Below are positions 20,466 through 33,795 of a DNA stretch of 64,000 bases, in pieces. Position 1 is the stretch's first letter. Every line of letters starts with the position of its first letter. Origin of the DNA: Nematostella vectensis (taxonomy: Eukaryota > Cnidaria > Anthozoa > Actiniaria > Edwardsiidae); NCBI RefSeq assembly GCF_932526225.1, contig NC_064034.1, forward strand, positions 12,908,887 to 12,972,886, given 5' to 3'. The translations under genes were made by a program, and so were the position numbers. The notes beneath the pieces are model-generated. The model did no database searches and had not been told where the DNA came from. It saw nothing but the letters and a program-made list of their open reading frames with translations.

Positions 20466-21296
20466 AAAGTTCGGTGTCGTAGATCAAGGGTCTGTATCGT
20501 ATTTCAATGGTCAGTGTCGTAGATCAAGGATCAGTGTCGTAGATCAAGGATCAGTGTCGTAGATCAAGGATCGGTGTCGTAGATCAAGGATCAGTGTCGT
20601 AGATCAAGGGTGGGTGCCGTAGATCAAGGATCGGTGTCATAGATCAAGGGTCGGTGTCATAGATCAAAGGTGGGTGCCGTAGATCAAGGATCGGTGTCAT
20701 AGATCAAGGGTCGGTGTCGTAGATAAAGAGTCGGTGTCGTAGATCAAGGGTCGGTGTCGTAGATGAAGGGTCGGTGTCGTAGATCAAGGATCGGTGTCGT
20801 AGATCAAGGATCAGTGTCGTAGATCAAGGATCGGTGTCGTAGATCAAGGATCGGTGTCATAGATCAAGGGTCGGTGTCATAGATCAAGGGTCAGTGTCGT
20901 AGATCGAGGATCAGTGTCGTAGATCAAGGATCGGTGTCGTAGATCAAGGATCAGTGTCGTAGATCAAGGATCAGTGTCGTAGATCAAGGGTCGGTGTCGT
21001 AGATCAAGGATCAGTGTCATAGATCAAGGATCGGTGTCGTAGATCAAGGATCGGTGTTATAGATCAAGGGTCGGTGTCGTAGATCAAGGATCGGTGTCAT
21101 AGATCAAGGGTCGGTGTCGCAGATCAAGGATCGGTGTCGTAGATCAAGGGTGGGTGTCGTAGATCAAGGGTCGGTGTCGTAGATCAAGGGTCGGTATCGT
21201 AGATCAAGGATCGGTGTCGTAGATCAAGGGTCGGTGTCGTAGATCAAGGGTCGGTGTAGTGGATTAAGGAACGGTGTCGTAGATCAAGGGTCGGTC
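20466..21296 (+). repeat. 20-bp minisatellite in the probable 3' UTR of ABCG copy 2
   Basis: About 41 near-perfect units of AGATCAAGGATCGGTGTCGT in register. It starts 142 bp after the stop codon and ends just before the first AATAAA. Confidence 0.95.
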
Positions 21297-21305
21297 ATAG
21301 TTTTC

Positions 21306-21311
21306 AATAAA
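21306..21311 (+). terminator. Poly(A) signal for ABCG copy 2
   Basis: First AATAAA after the stop at 20324. If used, the 3' UTR would include the whole 20-bp array. Another AATAAA occurs near 21381. Confidence 0.5.
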
Positions 21312-21889
21312 ATATTGCATGTTATTTTAACAAGGCATTGTCAGCTTAAAGTTCAACTGTTTGTTGGCAATTCAAAGCCTACAATAAACACTGAATCCAG
21401 ACATGCGCAGTACCATGACGCGGCCCCTTTAATCGATTGAAGTTTAAAATCTAAAAAACTATGTAAATTTGCTTTAGAAATAACAGTAAATAAATGTTAT
21501 ATAAAACAATACTTTTGTTATAGATCTAAGACACCGCTGAACAATAACAAAAAATATCATTGCTGGTTGTGCTCTTCACGCAGATAGCAGCAAATAATTT
21601 TTTGTTCGCCTGGTACGTTTTAAAATGCAGAATCAAATTGCATTCATGATAACAACCTTAATTATGTTGTCATTAATAATTCTCGTGATTTTCTTTCTAA
21701 TACTCGTACTTTATTATTGTATATTATTAAATTTATTATCGTATATATCTTTACAACACTTGAATTCAAAAACATCCTTTAGAACATTTTTAGCCTTGAA
21801 ATGCTCCGGCCCAATTTTAACTGAAAATTAGACTTTCTTATGAAAAAGAATCAAGTGCATTGACCCAAGAATCGTTCAGTCATAGTGGA

Positions 21890-22195
21890 TCATTGCTTCA
21901 TGCTTGATCTTCGTAACAGCAGAATGAACGCAAGTAGTCGGAAGCCAACAGACAATGCGATAAGAACAACAAAGTCCACGACATACATGTCCTGAAAATG
22001 GAATAGACATAGTAAATTAAATCATCTTCACATCTACTACCACTGCTAGAAAGGGCCTCTTTTTACTGTTTTTCAATCCGCCTACAAAACGAGCTTCATA
22101 GCACGGGGTGCGGTACAAGGGACAAATACACCCCCTAAATATTTCGAGGCATGTCACGCTCTGCCATAATACATATCATCACCATCATCATCATC

Positions 22196-22226
<31 letters not shown>

Positions 22227-25200
22227 CCACCATCACCATCACCATCACCATCACCATCATCATCATCATCACCATCACCATCATCATCATCATCATCATC
22301 ATCATCATTATCATCATCATCATCATCATCACCGATAACACTATTACTACAACCATTACTATAATCACTACCATTATCATCATCAACTCAATCACCATAA
22401 GTATCACAATACACTGAATACCTTATCGAGGCCGAGAAACGCTAATATAGAATCTCCATCTGGAAAACAAATCCCTGCGGCCGGTGCCGTCCTATTTCCC
22501 GCGTACATCTGACAAGCTAGAAAAAGTCTACATTGTTCATGGCATTTAAAACACATTCGCGAAACTGTTAAAATATCTACATGTCAGGTTTTAAATCTCA
22601 AGCCTTGACCAATCAAGACGTAAGTAAACGTGACAGAAAAAGTTGGCAAACACGCATTCCAAATTTGAACAGTTGGGTTACAAAACAAAGGGCAAGCTGT
22701 GTCAAGTAGCTAGACTTGCGACAAGTTGCGCTGACCTACGTCTCTGCGGACCTTTTTACTTTAAAGATATGGGGGATTATTTCAAAAGATGACTAAATCC
22801 TCCAATCGTCTCACCTCCTATCGAATCGTGACCTTGCCATTGATTGATACTAAGTAATTCAAAGCTGTACTTGAAAAACGATGTATACTCTATCCACACA
22901 AAGTACACTGGTATGGACCTGAGGAGAGAAAGTTCGCGTAAATACTCTGGGGGTTTAGGACATCGCTACATTTTGTGACATGGTGGAGACATGACGGAAA
23001 AACATGACGTGACGCTTCAAATAAGCCCATTTCACATCGAATAAGGCGAAGAATTTCGACTTTTTTTAGATTCATTTCAAGTGTCATTGAAATTTGAGCT
23101 TTTCGTCCATAAACTGATGCACAGGGCAATGATGATCAAGAAAAAATTATCTTAAAAAGCCAAAATCTGGTAATTTGCACTTCGGCCTCACGCTATTTGT
23201 GTTTTGAAAATCAGTCCGTAGAAGAAGGAACCTATAGCCATTGTGAGTAATTGTGTTATCTCTCTCTATCTGGAATTGCGCGTTTTCCAGGTTTTTCCGT
23301 CATGTCCATGGTGGATTGATGGCTTGAGCGCATGTTATTAATGAAGATAAAAGTAGCAGAGAGCCATAGTAAAAGGGATTAATTTTGAAAGACCTCGCCC
23401 AGTCAACCACTCTCCCGTCAATCAAAAGTTCTGACGTCATGTACGCGTTTGTATAAAAAAAGGCGCCAGAACGTACCGACTGTTTACAGGCTTTGTTCTT
23501 TTCTTTTTCTAGAACAGAGAATACTTTTGATTCTTTATGCGAGCAAAAGTAATGTAAATAGATAAAACAATAACTTAAGTTTCTTCTGTCGAGTCCGGCT
23601 GTCAGTCTACAAAATTGATTTACAGAAGAGTGTTTGCAGTTCTCGAGACTTAACCTTTTAGGCATCAGCAGTAACCTCCCCCCCTCTACCCCCAACCCCA
23701 TCCCTATGGATAATTTCCGGGGAAAGTCCCTCTAAAAGGGACATGCTCGTCCTTTCTTTAGGGTGTAAAATGTACCCAAGTGCTATCCCTTAGGGCCTTA
23801 AAAATATATGTTACCACGCCTTTTTGATATCTCTAAGTGGTTAAAATTGAAATTGACCCTACCCATTCTGTTATTCCTTAGGGTTTAAATTTATCTTCTC
23901 GAGTAGAATATGACCTTTTCATGTATAAATGTGTACATATAATTCGCTTACGAGTATAAATTATAGTGTATTAAGCCTGGTATTGACTAACGTTGATTTT
24001 AAAAAGAATCCACCAAAGAGTAGGAAAGGTACAAGAATGGGTGGACCGATAGCACCGGCTGCCGCCGTTGATTTCATCATGGTGGAGATCATATATCCTG
24101 CAAGAAACAGAGGAGAAAAACATGTATAAATGGATACACATGTTGAAACGATGACCATCACGACTCATGTCCATCATGGTAAAAGTTATAAAAACTACAA
24201 GAAAACACACGCACGGAAAATAACATGTCGAACCGATTACCCTTACGCCAAACATATTCTTTCCACTCCAACAACGGAAATAGCTGTAGTAGTATACCTC
24301 TCAAGCAAACGAGGTCATGTAAAGCGCATTTGATTTGATTTACTTCGGTCTGTTATCAAAGATGTTACGTCATGAGTTTTTTGTGGGCCGCGATTCGCTA
24401 AGCGATTCGTTAGGAGAGATTGGAGGCTACCCTGTACAATCCTACATAGAAGTTTTTGCGGCTCATCTGCCTGATAAGTTGAAAGAATCAAGAGCTTTTA
24501 TCTTAGAAAGGCTGAAAAGGAACTAAAGAATGACCCTGCGAAAACTGGATGCGCAACTGAGGTACCATTTGCTACAATTTGGTACATTCATTCATTCGTT
24601 CATTCATTCACTCTGTCGCAGGTTTCAACATCCGTACAAAACAACAGAACTCAATTTATGGTTACTGACCTATAGAGACGGCGGTATTTGTGACAAGCAT
24701 CAAAACGACAAAGCAGATGAGAAACCGGGTGAACTCTGATTGGAGACCTGCGCAGAATAACAGTAATCATTTACGGCAAAAGTGAGGCTACATAACAGGT
24801 GGTGTGGACCACAAGTTAGCCAACGGTAAAAATTAGAGATTCAAGGCTGAGTCTTACTAGAGAAGGGAGCGGAGAAGGAGAATGGCAGCTGTATAATATA
24901 CGGGAAGAGGGAAAAGGGTAGCAAAGAAAATTAAACAGTTATTGTTCCTTACGTGCGTGGGCACGTAACGTCTCCGATTGGTTTCCCGCTTCCTGCTAAT
25001 GATAGAGAGGGGAGAGGGCGTTGACTTACCAATCATCCAATAGGGTATCACTGATATCAGGAATGGGGAAATGATGAAAATCGGCAACTGAAATACAAAA
25101 AGGAAAAAGAATCATTTACCCATGCTTATCAATAGTAGGCTCGATTTCCAGCTCGTTTTTGTGATAAAGCCAAGCGAAGGCTAGAAATAGAGCCTTAATC

Positions 25201-28200
25201 GATAGATGCGCTGAATAAGTGAGCTAACCTCGGTCAAAGTCTTGCAAAGGAAATACACGTCCGTCCTGTACATGCCGTTTTTGTGATCGCGCAGGAAAAC
25301 TGGAAGCTCAATAGGAAATACCTGATAGAGACAACAGATAGAGCATCATTTATGGTCATAGAGACGAGCAATGTCGTAGATATCACGTGACAGGCCGCCG
25401 TGAGTAAACAGATTGCTATTTACAAGAAAACAAGTTAGAAACTTTGATTATTGGCGCTATATTCGATACTAATCAATGTATTTAGCTAGACTTTGTGGTT
25501 CAGAGTAAGGGCCTTATTTTCTCAAATGAAATGCCTTATAAAATCTCTCTTATCCTCTGGGACCCAGGCCGACGCGGCAGCGGGAGTTCGCGCGGTCTCC
25601 ATGTCACCCTGGGTCCTAGTTGATGGAGTTCTCTCGCACCTCAGGCCATTTTAGGCTATACATGCTCGCAGTTCGATCGACTACTTACAAAATAAACAGC
25701 TTGAAGGCTAGAAAAGGCTAACGTCGTGATTAAGAAAAACAAAGCCCCAGAGATGTTCTGAATACTGTCCGCGTCGATGTTTGTCTGTAAGTACACCAAT
25801 CCCGCAAGCAGCCCCATGAACTGACAAGAGAAACAAGCACCAGCTATTACCGTACAGTGGTATACCTCCATTAAGTGCCAACCTACGGGACCTCAATCAT
25901 CGGGACCAACACTTTATACGGATTATCATCAGAAAGCGACTAAAAATATGATGGTGCAAGATATAGTGACACTCTGTCGTCTAAATCACATTAGTGACTT
26001 GTCTGATAATGAAATTTTCTGAATGTAATAGGAAAAGTAAACGTGGTTAGAGCACCCTTGTACTCTTGTTTTATCCTCTACTCTCAAAGCTCTTACATTT
26101 TAAAATCCTTATACGCATTAAGAATGGCAAACCCTGGAGCTGAGGAGCACAAGCTTTTAGTAACCTCACATACGTTCAATAAGTCACATTTAGGACCGAG
26201 AAACAAAAAAATTCTATCCATGTCTCTACCGAGAATCGAACCCATTTCAGTAGGTAAGAGAACCCATACACTGATACGCTAACATTAAGCGCCAGAAGTA
26301 ATTTCGGTCGGAACAAGGACTGGGAAATGGTTGGCGAAGGCGCTTGAAATAGGTTTTTGCTTAAAGAGGTATAAAAACAGATATTTAGGGACTTTCAAGA
26401 GGAGGTGGTCACTTCTAAAATAGGTGGCCGCATGATTGAGGCATTATTTTTGTACTTACAATACTCTGAAGAATTCGTATTCTGAACATAAGCACATCTC
26501 TTCGGTTGCTGAGCCAACTTCGCCACATGACAGTCTTGAATTGCCGCCACCACGACGCCTTGTATCTGGTGATGAGCTAGATTAGATTTACCATTATAAT
26601 ATAACAGCAACACGCGTCTACTAAGAACATTGAAAAAAAATGCCAAGAGTATGTAACAAGACAACGTAAATTTTTCCTAAATAAATACAGAGGGACAGTT
26701 TTTTTTTGAAAAATGGATTATATACGGAGGATTTCCTACTTTTAGGTCCCTATATCCAAACGCTTAATTTTAAACAATCATTAGGAAATGACCAGTAGAG
26801 GCGTGGCTGTGCCGCGTCTTAACTAAACTTACGGTTCGTGTGACCATTCAGCTTCCATAAACGAGTCCTTAAAAGGAATAAGATAATTTATTACAGACTG
26901 CCAGTTGCTAATTGAAATGCAATCTTACACTCACCTCTAAATCATGGACGTTTGCCGGGTTTCGATTAGTAGTTGCATCACAAATAGTCTGTCAAAAAGA
27001 GTATTTTCTCTTGCAGCTTCATTTTTTCTTAAAAAGTGGGGCTTAACTGTTTTTGCTGTTTCATACGTATTTCAGGCCTGCAGCAAGGGTCTTTCGGCTT
27101 TAAGCGAACTATTTTTTCTTAGATTTTTTCTAGCTAACAGTGTTCTTCAACATTATTTCATTTGAGTCATAGTTTGAGTTGACCTCATAGTCGATTTGGG
27201 TGGTTATCTCGAACCCTCCGATCCCCCTGGCTACGGGTCTGTGTTTATTATCTATATAAATCACAACGGGATTGTATTGCAAGAGCAGTGAATTAAGACA
27301 CTGTATAACAAGTAATAACTTGATAATTTTAAAATAAGAATAACCTTAATTCTATCCAGGCAGTTTTGACGATCATCAGGAACAACAGCAAGAGTGTGCA
27401 CGAAGTAGTCGGCGGGATTGTAGTTTGGAGGGCAGGGGTACCCTAAGCTGGACAAAGATGCACAGAGATCAGTACCTACATATATCAGTACCTACACATA
27501 AAGACACTCGGATCAGTACCTATACATAAAGACACGCGGATATCAGTACCTACACATAAAGACACGCGGATATCAGTAGCTACACATAAAGCCACACGGA
27601 TATCAGTACCTACACATAAAGACACGCGGATATCAGTAGCTACACATAAAGCCACACGGATATCAGTACCTACACATAAAGACACGCGGATATCAGTAGC
27701 TACACATAAAGACACACGGATCAGTACCTACACACAAAGACACACGGATCAGTACCTACACACAAAGACACACGGATCAGTACCTACACACAAAGACACA
27801 CGGATCAGTACCTACACACAAAGACACACGGATCAGTACCTACACACAAAGACACACGGATCAGTACCTACACACAAAGACACACGGATCAGTACCTACA
27901 CACAAAGACACGCGGATATCAGTACCTACACATAAAGCCACACGGATATCAGTACCTACACATAAAGACACGCGGATATCAGTAGCTACACATAAAGCCA
28001 CACGGATATCAGTACCTACACATAAAGACACGCGGATATCAGTAGCTACACATAAAGACACACGGATCAGTACCTACACACAAAGACACACGGATCAGTA
28101 CCTACACACAAAGACACACGGATCAGTACCTACACACAAAGACACACGGATCAGTACCTACACACAAAGACACACGGATCAGTACCTACACACAAAGACA

Positions 28201-31200
28201 CGCGGATATCAGTACCTACACATAAAGACACACGGATATCAGTACCTAAACATAAAGACACACGGATATCAGTACCTACACATAAAGACACACGGATATC
28301 AGTACCTACACATAAAGACACACGGATATCAGTACCTACACATAAAGACGCACGGATCAGTACCTACACATAAAGACACACGGATATCAGTACCTACACG
28401 TAAAGACACACGGATATCAGTACCTACACATAAAGACACACGGATCAGTACCTACACATAAAGACACGCGGATATCAGTACCTACACATAAAGACACACG
28501 GATCAGTACCTACACATAAAGACACACGGATATCAGTACCTACACACAAAGACACACGGATATCATTTCCTACACATAAAGACACACGGATCAGTAGCTA
28601 CACATAAAGACACGCGGATATCAGTACCTACACATAAAGACACACGGATCAGTATCACACATAAAGACACACGGATCAGTACCTACACACAAAGACACAC
28701 GGATCAGTACCTACACACAAAGACACACGGATCAGTACCTACACACAAAGACACACGGATCAGTACCTACACATAAAGACACACGGATCAGTACCTACAC
28801 ACAAAGACACACGGATCAGTACCTACACACAAAGACACACGGATCAGTACCTACACACAAAGACACGCGGATATCAGTACCTACACATAAAGCCACACGG
28901 ATATCAGTACCTACACATAAAGACACGCGGATATCAGTAGCTACACATAAAGCCACACGGATATCAGTACCTACACATAAAGACACGCGGATATCAGTAG
29001 CTACACATAAAGACACACGGATCAGTACCTACACACAAAGACACACGGATCAGTACCTACACACAAAGACACACGGATCAGTACCTACACACAAAGACAC
29101 ACGGATCAGTACCTACACACAAAGACACACGGATCAGTACCTACACACAAAGACACACGGATCAGTACCTACACACAAAGACACGCGGATATCAGTACCT
29201 ACACATAAAGACACACGGATATCAGTACCTACACATAAAGACACACGGATATCAGTACCTACACATAAAGACACACGGATATCAGTACCTACACATAAAG
29301 ACACACGGATATCAGTACCTACACACAAAGACACACGGATCAGTACCTACACACAAAGACACACGGATCAGTACCTACACACAAAGACACACGGATCAGT
29401 ACCTACACACAAAGACACGCGGATATCAGTACCTACACATAAAGACACACGGATATCAGTACCTACACATAAAGACACACGGATATCAGTACCTACACAT
29501 AAAGACACACGGATATCAGTACCTACACATAAAGACACACGGATATCAGTACCTACACATAAAGACGCACGGATCAGTACCTACACATAAAGACACACGG
29601 ATATCAGTACCTACACGTAAAGACACACGGATATCAGTACCTACACATAAAGACACACGGATCAGTACCTACACATAAAGACACGCGGATATCAGTACCT
29701 ACACATAAAGACACACGGATCAGTACCTACACATAAAGACACACGGATATCAGTACCTACACACAAAGACACACGGATCAGTACCTACACACAAAGACAC
29801 ACGGATCAGTACCTACACACAAAGACACACGGATCAGTACCTACACATAAAGACACACGGATCAGTACCTACACACAAAGACACACGGATCAGTACCTAC
29901 ACACAAAGACACACGGATCAGTACCTACACACAAAGACACGCGGATATCAGTATCTACACATAAAGCCACACGGATATCAGTACCTACACATAAAGACAC
30001 ACGGATATCAGTACCTACACATAAAGCCACACGGATATCAGTACCTACGCATAAAGACACACGGATTAGTACCTATACATAAAAACACACGGATCCGTAC
30101 CTACACATAAAAACACACGGATCCGTACCTACACATAAAGACACATGGATAAGTAGCTGTCATTTACCTCGAGAAGTGTGGGATAACATCACGTGTGAGC
30201 CCGAAATATGCAGTACGACCTTCTGCTACTAACAGCAAGCTGTGAAATGATGAGAACGATTCAATTATTCGGGTTATGTGATGCGGTGGTTATGATGATA
30301 ATAATAAGGGTAACGATAATGAAGGTAATGATGATGTCGATGATAATGATGTTGATGGTGTTGATGGTTATGCTGATAATAATAATGATGGTGTTGTTGA
30401 TGATGACCCTTTTTCTGCTGCTGATATATCAATGATGATGTTTAGTTGTGATGTTGCTGATGATGTTGTTGATGATGTTGATGATGATGTTGTTGATGGT
30501 GATCCTGTTGCTGGTATTGAAATATAATGATGATAATAATGATGATGGGGTTGATGTCTTGATTGTGGTGATGGTGTTGATGGTGATTTTGATGATGATG
30601 TTGACCCTGTTGCTGCTACTGATATATTAATGATGATGACAATGATGATAATGATCATGGTGTTGATTATGATGATCGTGCTGATAGTGATAAAAATGTT
30701 GTTGATGATGATGTTGATGATGATGTTGACCCTGTTGGTGCTACTGATATATTAATGATGATGACAATGATTATAATGATCATGGTGTTGATTATGATGA
30801 TCGTGCTGATAGTGATAAAAATGTTGTTGATGATGATGTTGTTGATGATGTTGGTCCTGTTGGTGCTACTGATATATTAATGATAATAATTATGATGACG
30901 ATGATGTTGATGACGATAATGGTGTTGATTGTGGTATGGTGTTGATGGCGATGATTATAACAAACTGTTAACTTATACCAGACCTTGAGAACATGTTGTA
31001 CACTTCAGAAGAGGGCTGGTGGATGGTACAGATGATAGTCCTTCCCTGAGCCGCGAGTTTCTGTAGCGTGGCCACCACACTCTGCGCCATAAATGAATCC
31101 AAGCCGGACGTCGGCTCGTCCGCGAACAGAATAGATGGGTCAGTCAAAATCTAACCAGAAAATCCTCGTCAACGCGGGAATACAACCGAATGCAGGATTA

Positions 31201-33133
31201 AGATTCAAAGCTGAGAGGCAAAAAACTATCAAAAAACTATCGCTATCACTGACCTGGCGAAACCCGACCTGGTGGGGATCTTTTGCCTCCCCGATACCTG
31301 CTGATTTTTCGGACCTCCTGGCAGAGTTTTCCCTCCCCTGGTACAATTTTTCTCTAACCTGGTGAGAAGCTTTTCCCCGAACGAAAATACCGTAAATGAT
31401 CTCATAAACGCCCGGGACGTTAAATTTCGATGGCTCGACGGGCGTTCTTTACAAACTATTACAATATAACAAACCTAAGTGCAGTGGGGTTCTAATCTGA
31501 GTCAGGATAGACATTTTTAAATGTCGGGAATATTCTAGCTGTCTTGTCCGAAATTCCACCGACCTGCTGAACAAATACCAACCTGGTGAGCTTTTTACTT
31601 TAAATATGTCGATACTTTATTAATCGCCAGGTTGTGTTACTGAGGAGCTGTGCCAACGCGCTAACTGCTAGGCCATCTTGATAAAAATTTAGCTTCCATG
31701 CCCCAAACATTCCATTTTAGACATAGCCCCATCGCCTTCTATCCCCTGACATAGCCCCTTCCATCCCCTGACATAGCCCACTTCGTTTTACTGATACATA
31801 CCTTCAATCAAATCATATACAATCATATCACATCATATAGCACACGTAATATCTTTCTCACCTCCGAGGCAAAGCTGAGTCGCTTCTGTTCCCCACCAGA
31901 TATCCCGCGCTTGTGCCCTGGGGTTCCTATCAAGGAATCAGCACATTTCACAAGCCCTAACTGAAAAATAATAGAATATGAAAACAGAAAGCGATAAAAA
32001 GAAAGTGTGAAGGTAGGAATCTAACCTCTGAGATAACTTCTTCAACTTTTTCCATTCTCTCCCTGTCCGGGATATGTTTATCAATTCGTAGCAGTGCCTA
32101 AAAGGAAAGTCTATATTCAAAAACCTGAACTTTTTTTCGATCTCGTTTCGGTATGAAATGTGTAACCCACCTGGAACTTGAGGTGCTCCCTGACAGTGAG
32201 GGTGCCGATAAACAGATCTTCCTGCTGGATGTACGCGGAGATGCTGTTGATGGCCAAACCCAGAGTCTTGTTGTTTGCCTTCACCACACCACTCACGTGC
32301 ATACTGCCGATGTTACGATGCGCGAGGACGTTTATCAATGTCGTCTTGCCAGATCCACTGAAATAGGGACCAATACTTATAGTGACCTCATCCCTAACAT
32401 ATGATCAACTCCAATTCCATCATATGACCAACCTCGTCCCCATCACTAGGCGACACACCTCATCTCAATTATGTGAATCAACTTATCACCGTAATCAAGT
32501 AGTTTGACCCATCTTATCTCCATCACATGACTCACCTCATCCCAATCACGTGACACAACACATCCCCATATTTTTACCCATCTCAGCCTCAGAATGGTAA
32601 ACACCAAATCCCAAAAAATGACCCAACTCATCCCCATCATAACACATCTCATCCCCATCATATGACCCAACTCATCCCCATCACGTGACCCACCTCATCC
32701 CCATCATGTGACACACCTCATCGCCATCACGTGACCCACCTCATCCCTACCATGTGACATACCTCATGCCCATCACGTGACCCACCTCATCCCCACCATG
32801 TGACATACCTCATGCCCATCACGTGACCCACCTCATCCCCACCATGTGACATACCTCATGCCCATCATGTGACCCACCTCATCGCCATCATGTGACACAT
32901 CTCATGCCCATCACGTGACCCACCTCATCCCCATCACGTGACCCAACTCATTCCCATCACGTATTCCAACTCATCCCAATCACGTGACCCAACTCATCCC
33001 CATCACGTGACCCAACTCATCCCCATCACGTGACCCAGCTCATCCCCATCACGTAACCCAACTCATCACCATCATGTGACCCACCTTGCCCCCATGACTG
33101 CAACAAGCTCACCAGGGTTGACTTTGCCACTAA
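21890..33133 (-). CDS. White-type ABCG half-transporter, copy 3, exons 3-20 (5' end not found)
   Basis: Exons, gene order: 33133-33085, 32357-32171, 32097-32026, 31960-31862, 31150-30984, 30239-30168, 27447-27345, 26988-26935, 26867-26833, 26565-26460, 25820-25689, 25321-25229, 25087-25030, 24747-24670, 24097-23992, 22918-22815, 22516-22422, 21991-21890. They sum to 1712 nt and leave an open frame (570 aa plus stop) once the one base owed by exon 2 is counted. Exon lengths and phases match copy 2 except exons 10, 11, 13 and 19. Walker A 'GASGSGKTT', signature 'ISGGEQKR' and Walker B '[13 protein letters not shown]' are intact, as are the six membrane segments. Exons 1 and 2 are not visible between 33134 and 34220; they may lie beyond the retrotransposon or be lost. 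Genes 2 and 3 are convergent. Confidence 0.88.
22170..22345 (+). repeat. (CAT)n microsatellite in intron 19 of copy 3
   Basis: CATCAT/CACCAT tract, almost uninterrupted, between exons 20 and 19 of the minus-strand gene. The poly-His and poly-Met frames across it are artefacts. Confidence 0.95.
26131..26867 (-). repeat. Segment duplicated in copy 1 (matches 1-737)
   Basis: Exon 12, intron 11, exon 11 and part of intron 12 of copy 3 recur almost unchanged at 1-737. Only a few substitutions and short indels separate them (for example a 4-bp GGTC difference near 26308). Confidence 0.95.
27470..30150 (-). repeat. Expanded intron 8 minisatellite of copy 3 with higher-order repeats
   Basis: About 95 units of the same 27-30-bp family as 13005-14150, read inverted (CAGTACCTACACATAAAGAC, ACGGAT). 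Variant blocks recur: 27861-28061 encodes the same peptide as 28816-29016 (offset 955), and a CGTAAAG variant recurs about 1216 bp apart. This shows block duplications of 1.0-1.2 kb. Confidence 0.92.
30290..30960 (-). repeat. Intron 7 GAT/GTT-rich tract of copy 3
   Basis: Low-complexity GATGATGTT tract with an internal duplication of about 120 bp containing GATCATGGTGTTGATTATGA (30653-30680 and 30777-30800). Confidence 0.8.
31151..31861. other. Intron 6 of copy 3, no gene seen
   Basis: AT-rich intron with short CCCTGACATAGCCC duplications near 31745-31770. The ACATGTG array of copy 2 intron 6 is absent here. Confidence 0.5.
32400..33084 (-). repeat. Intron 3 23-bp minisatellite of copy 3, starting at the splice donor
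   Basis: On the gene strand exon 3 ends GGGGGCAAG and the intron begins GTGGGTCACATGATGG. The array is about 30 units of GTGGGTCACGTGATGGGG plus ATGAG, so the first unit starts at the donor itself. Each unit carries the palindrome TCACGTGA (E-box CACGTG). Unit and sequence differ entirely from the intron 3 array of copy 2. Confidence 0.88.
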
Positions 33134-33233
33134 CTGATAATAAAGAAAAGACAAGCGGACAGTGTTTGTTACGTAAAGCTATTACAGTAGACAATACACC
33201 CAACCTTCAACATAAAAACTTCGTTACATAGCA

Positions 33234-33295
33234 GTGCCGTAGCAGGCTTCGAAATATTGGGAGGCACAATACTCCACCCCCTGGTACGGCCCAGC
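33234..33295 (+). repeat. Fragment of the GCCGTAGC repeat family
   Basis: CAGTGCCGTAGCAGGCTTCG ... GAGGCACAATACTCC ... CCCTGGTACGGCCC: two inverted ends about 55 bp apart, a mostly deleted copy of the family at 7716. Confidence 0.4.
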
Positions 33296-33359
33296 ATAGT
33301 GTGAGTTGTTTGTGCAGTTTACCCACCATTAAAGAGAATTTGTTTTGATCTTGGTTGCT

Positions 33360-33500
33360 GACCAACTCTAGTCTTACAGCACAGATGTCTATAGACCTTT
33401 CCGCTTTCGACGGGAACCAGTACATTGATGTCCCGCCATTCCAGGGTGACGCTTTTCTGAGCGTGGGAGTACTCTTTGATTTGAATGACAGTGCTTCCTT
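33360..33500 (+). other. Possible exon remnant of unknown gene
   Basis: An open stretch encodes a segment reminiscent of a laminin-G/concanavalin-like strand ('FDGNQYIDVP', 'SVGVLFDL'), preceded by a TCTAG acceptor-like string. No partner exon is seen. Low confidence. Confidence 0.2.
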
Positions 33501-33583
33501 AAAAAAAAGCAGCATATGGAGATGTTTTTTTTTTATAAATGGACGTTTTTAATCAAAAGTGATGGCTTTGCAAGCAATTGTAG

Positions 33584-33795
33584 TATTTACAGCCAAATTC
33601 GTTGTTGCGCGACCTTGATGAATCCAAAATCCATGTCTCATTTGGGAATAGCGCCTAGTCAGACACAAGCTTTGGGGGCGGTTTGTCTGGTTTTGATTGT
33701 TTGGTTTGATTGACTAAGTGCTATTCCCAAACAAAAAAAGGATTTTTGGGTTCTGGAAAGTCGCGCAACAACGGATTGTGCTATAATAGGGCTTT
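33584..33795. mobile_element. Foldback element (MITE) with about 70-bp inverted arms
   Basis: CGTTGTTGCGCGAC on the left pairs with GTCGCGCAACAACG on the right. Inside these, TTTGGGAATAGCGC pairs with GTGCTATTCCCAAA. The loop holds TTTGATTG-type strings. No ORF. Confidence 0.7.

Noticed and set aside
22108-22417. Poly-His and poly-Ile ORFs
   Set aside because: Translations of a (CAT)n microsatellite.
24335-24526. 63-aa plus-strand ORF in intron 16 of ABCG copy 3
   Set aside because: Plausible composition but no splice context or family; the gap between exons 17 and 16 is an intron.
27485-29334. Repeated MSLCV-type ORFs
   Set aside because: Frames of the intron 8 minisatellite in copy 3.
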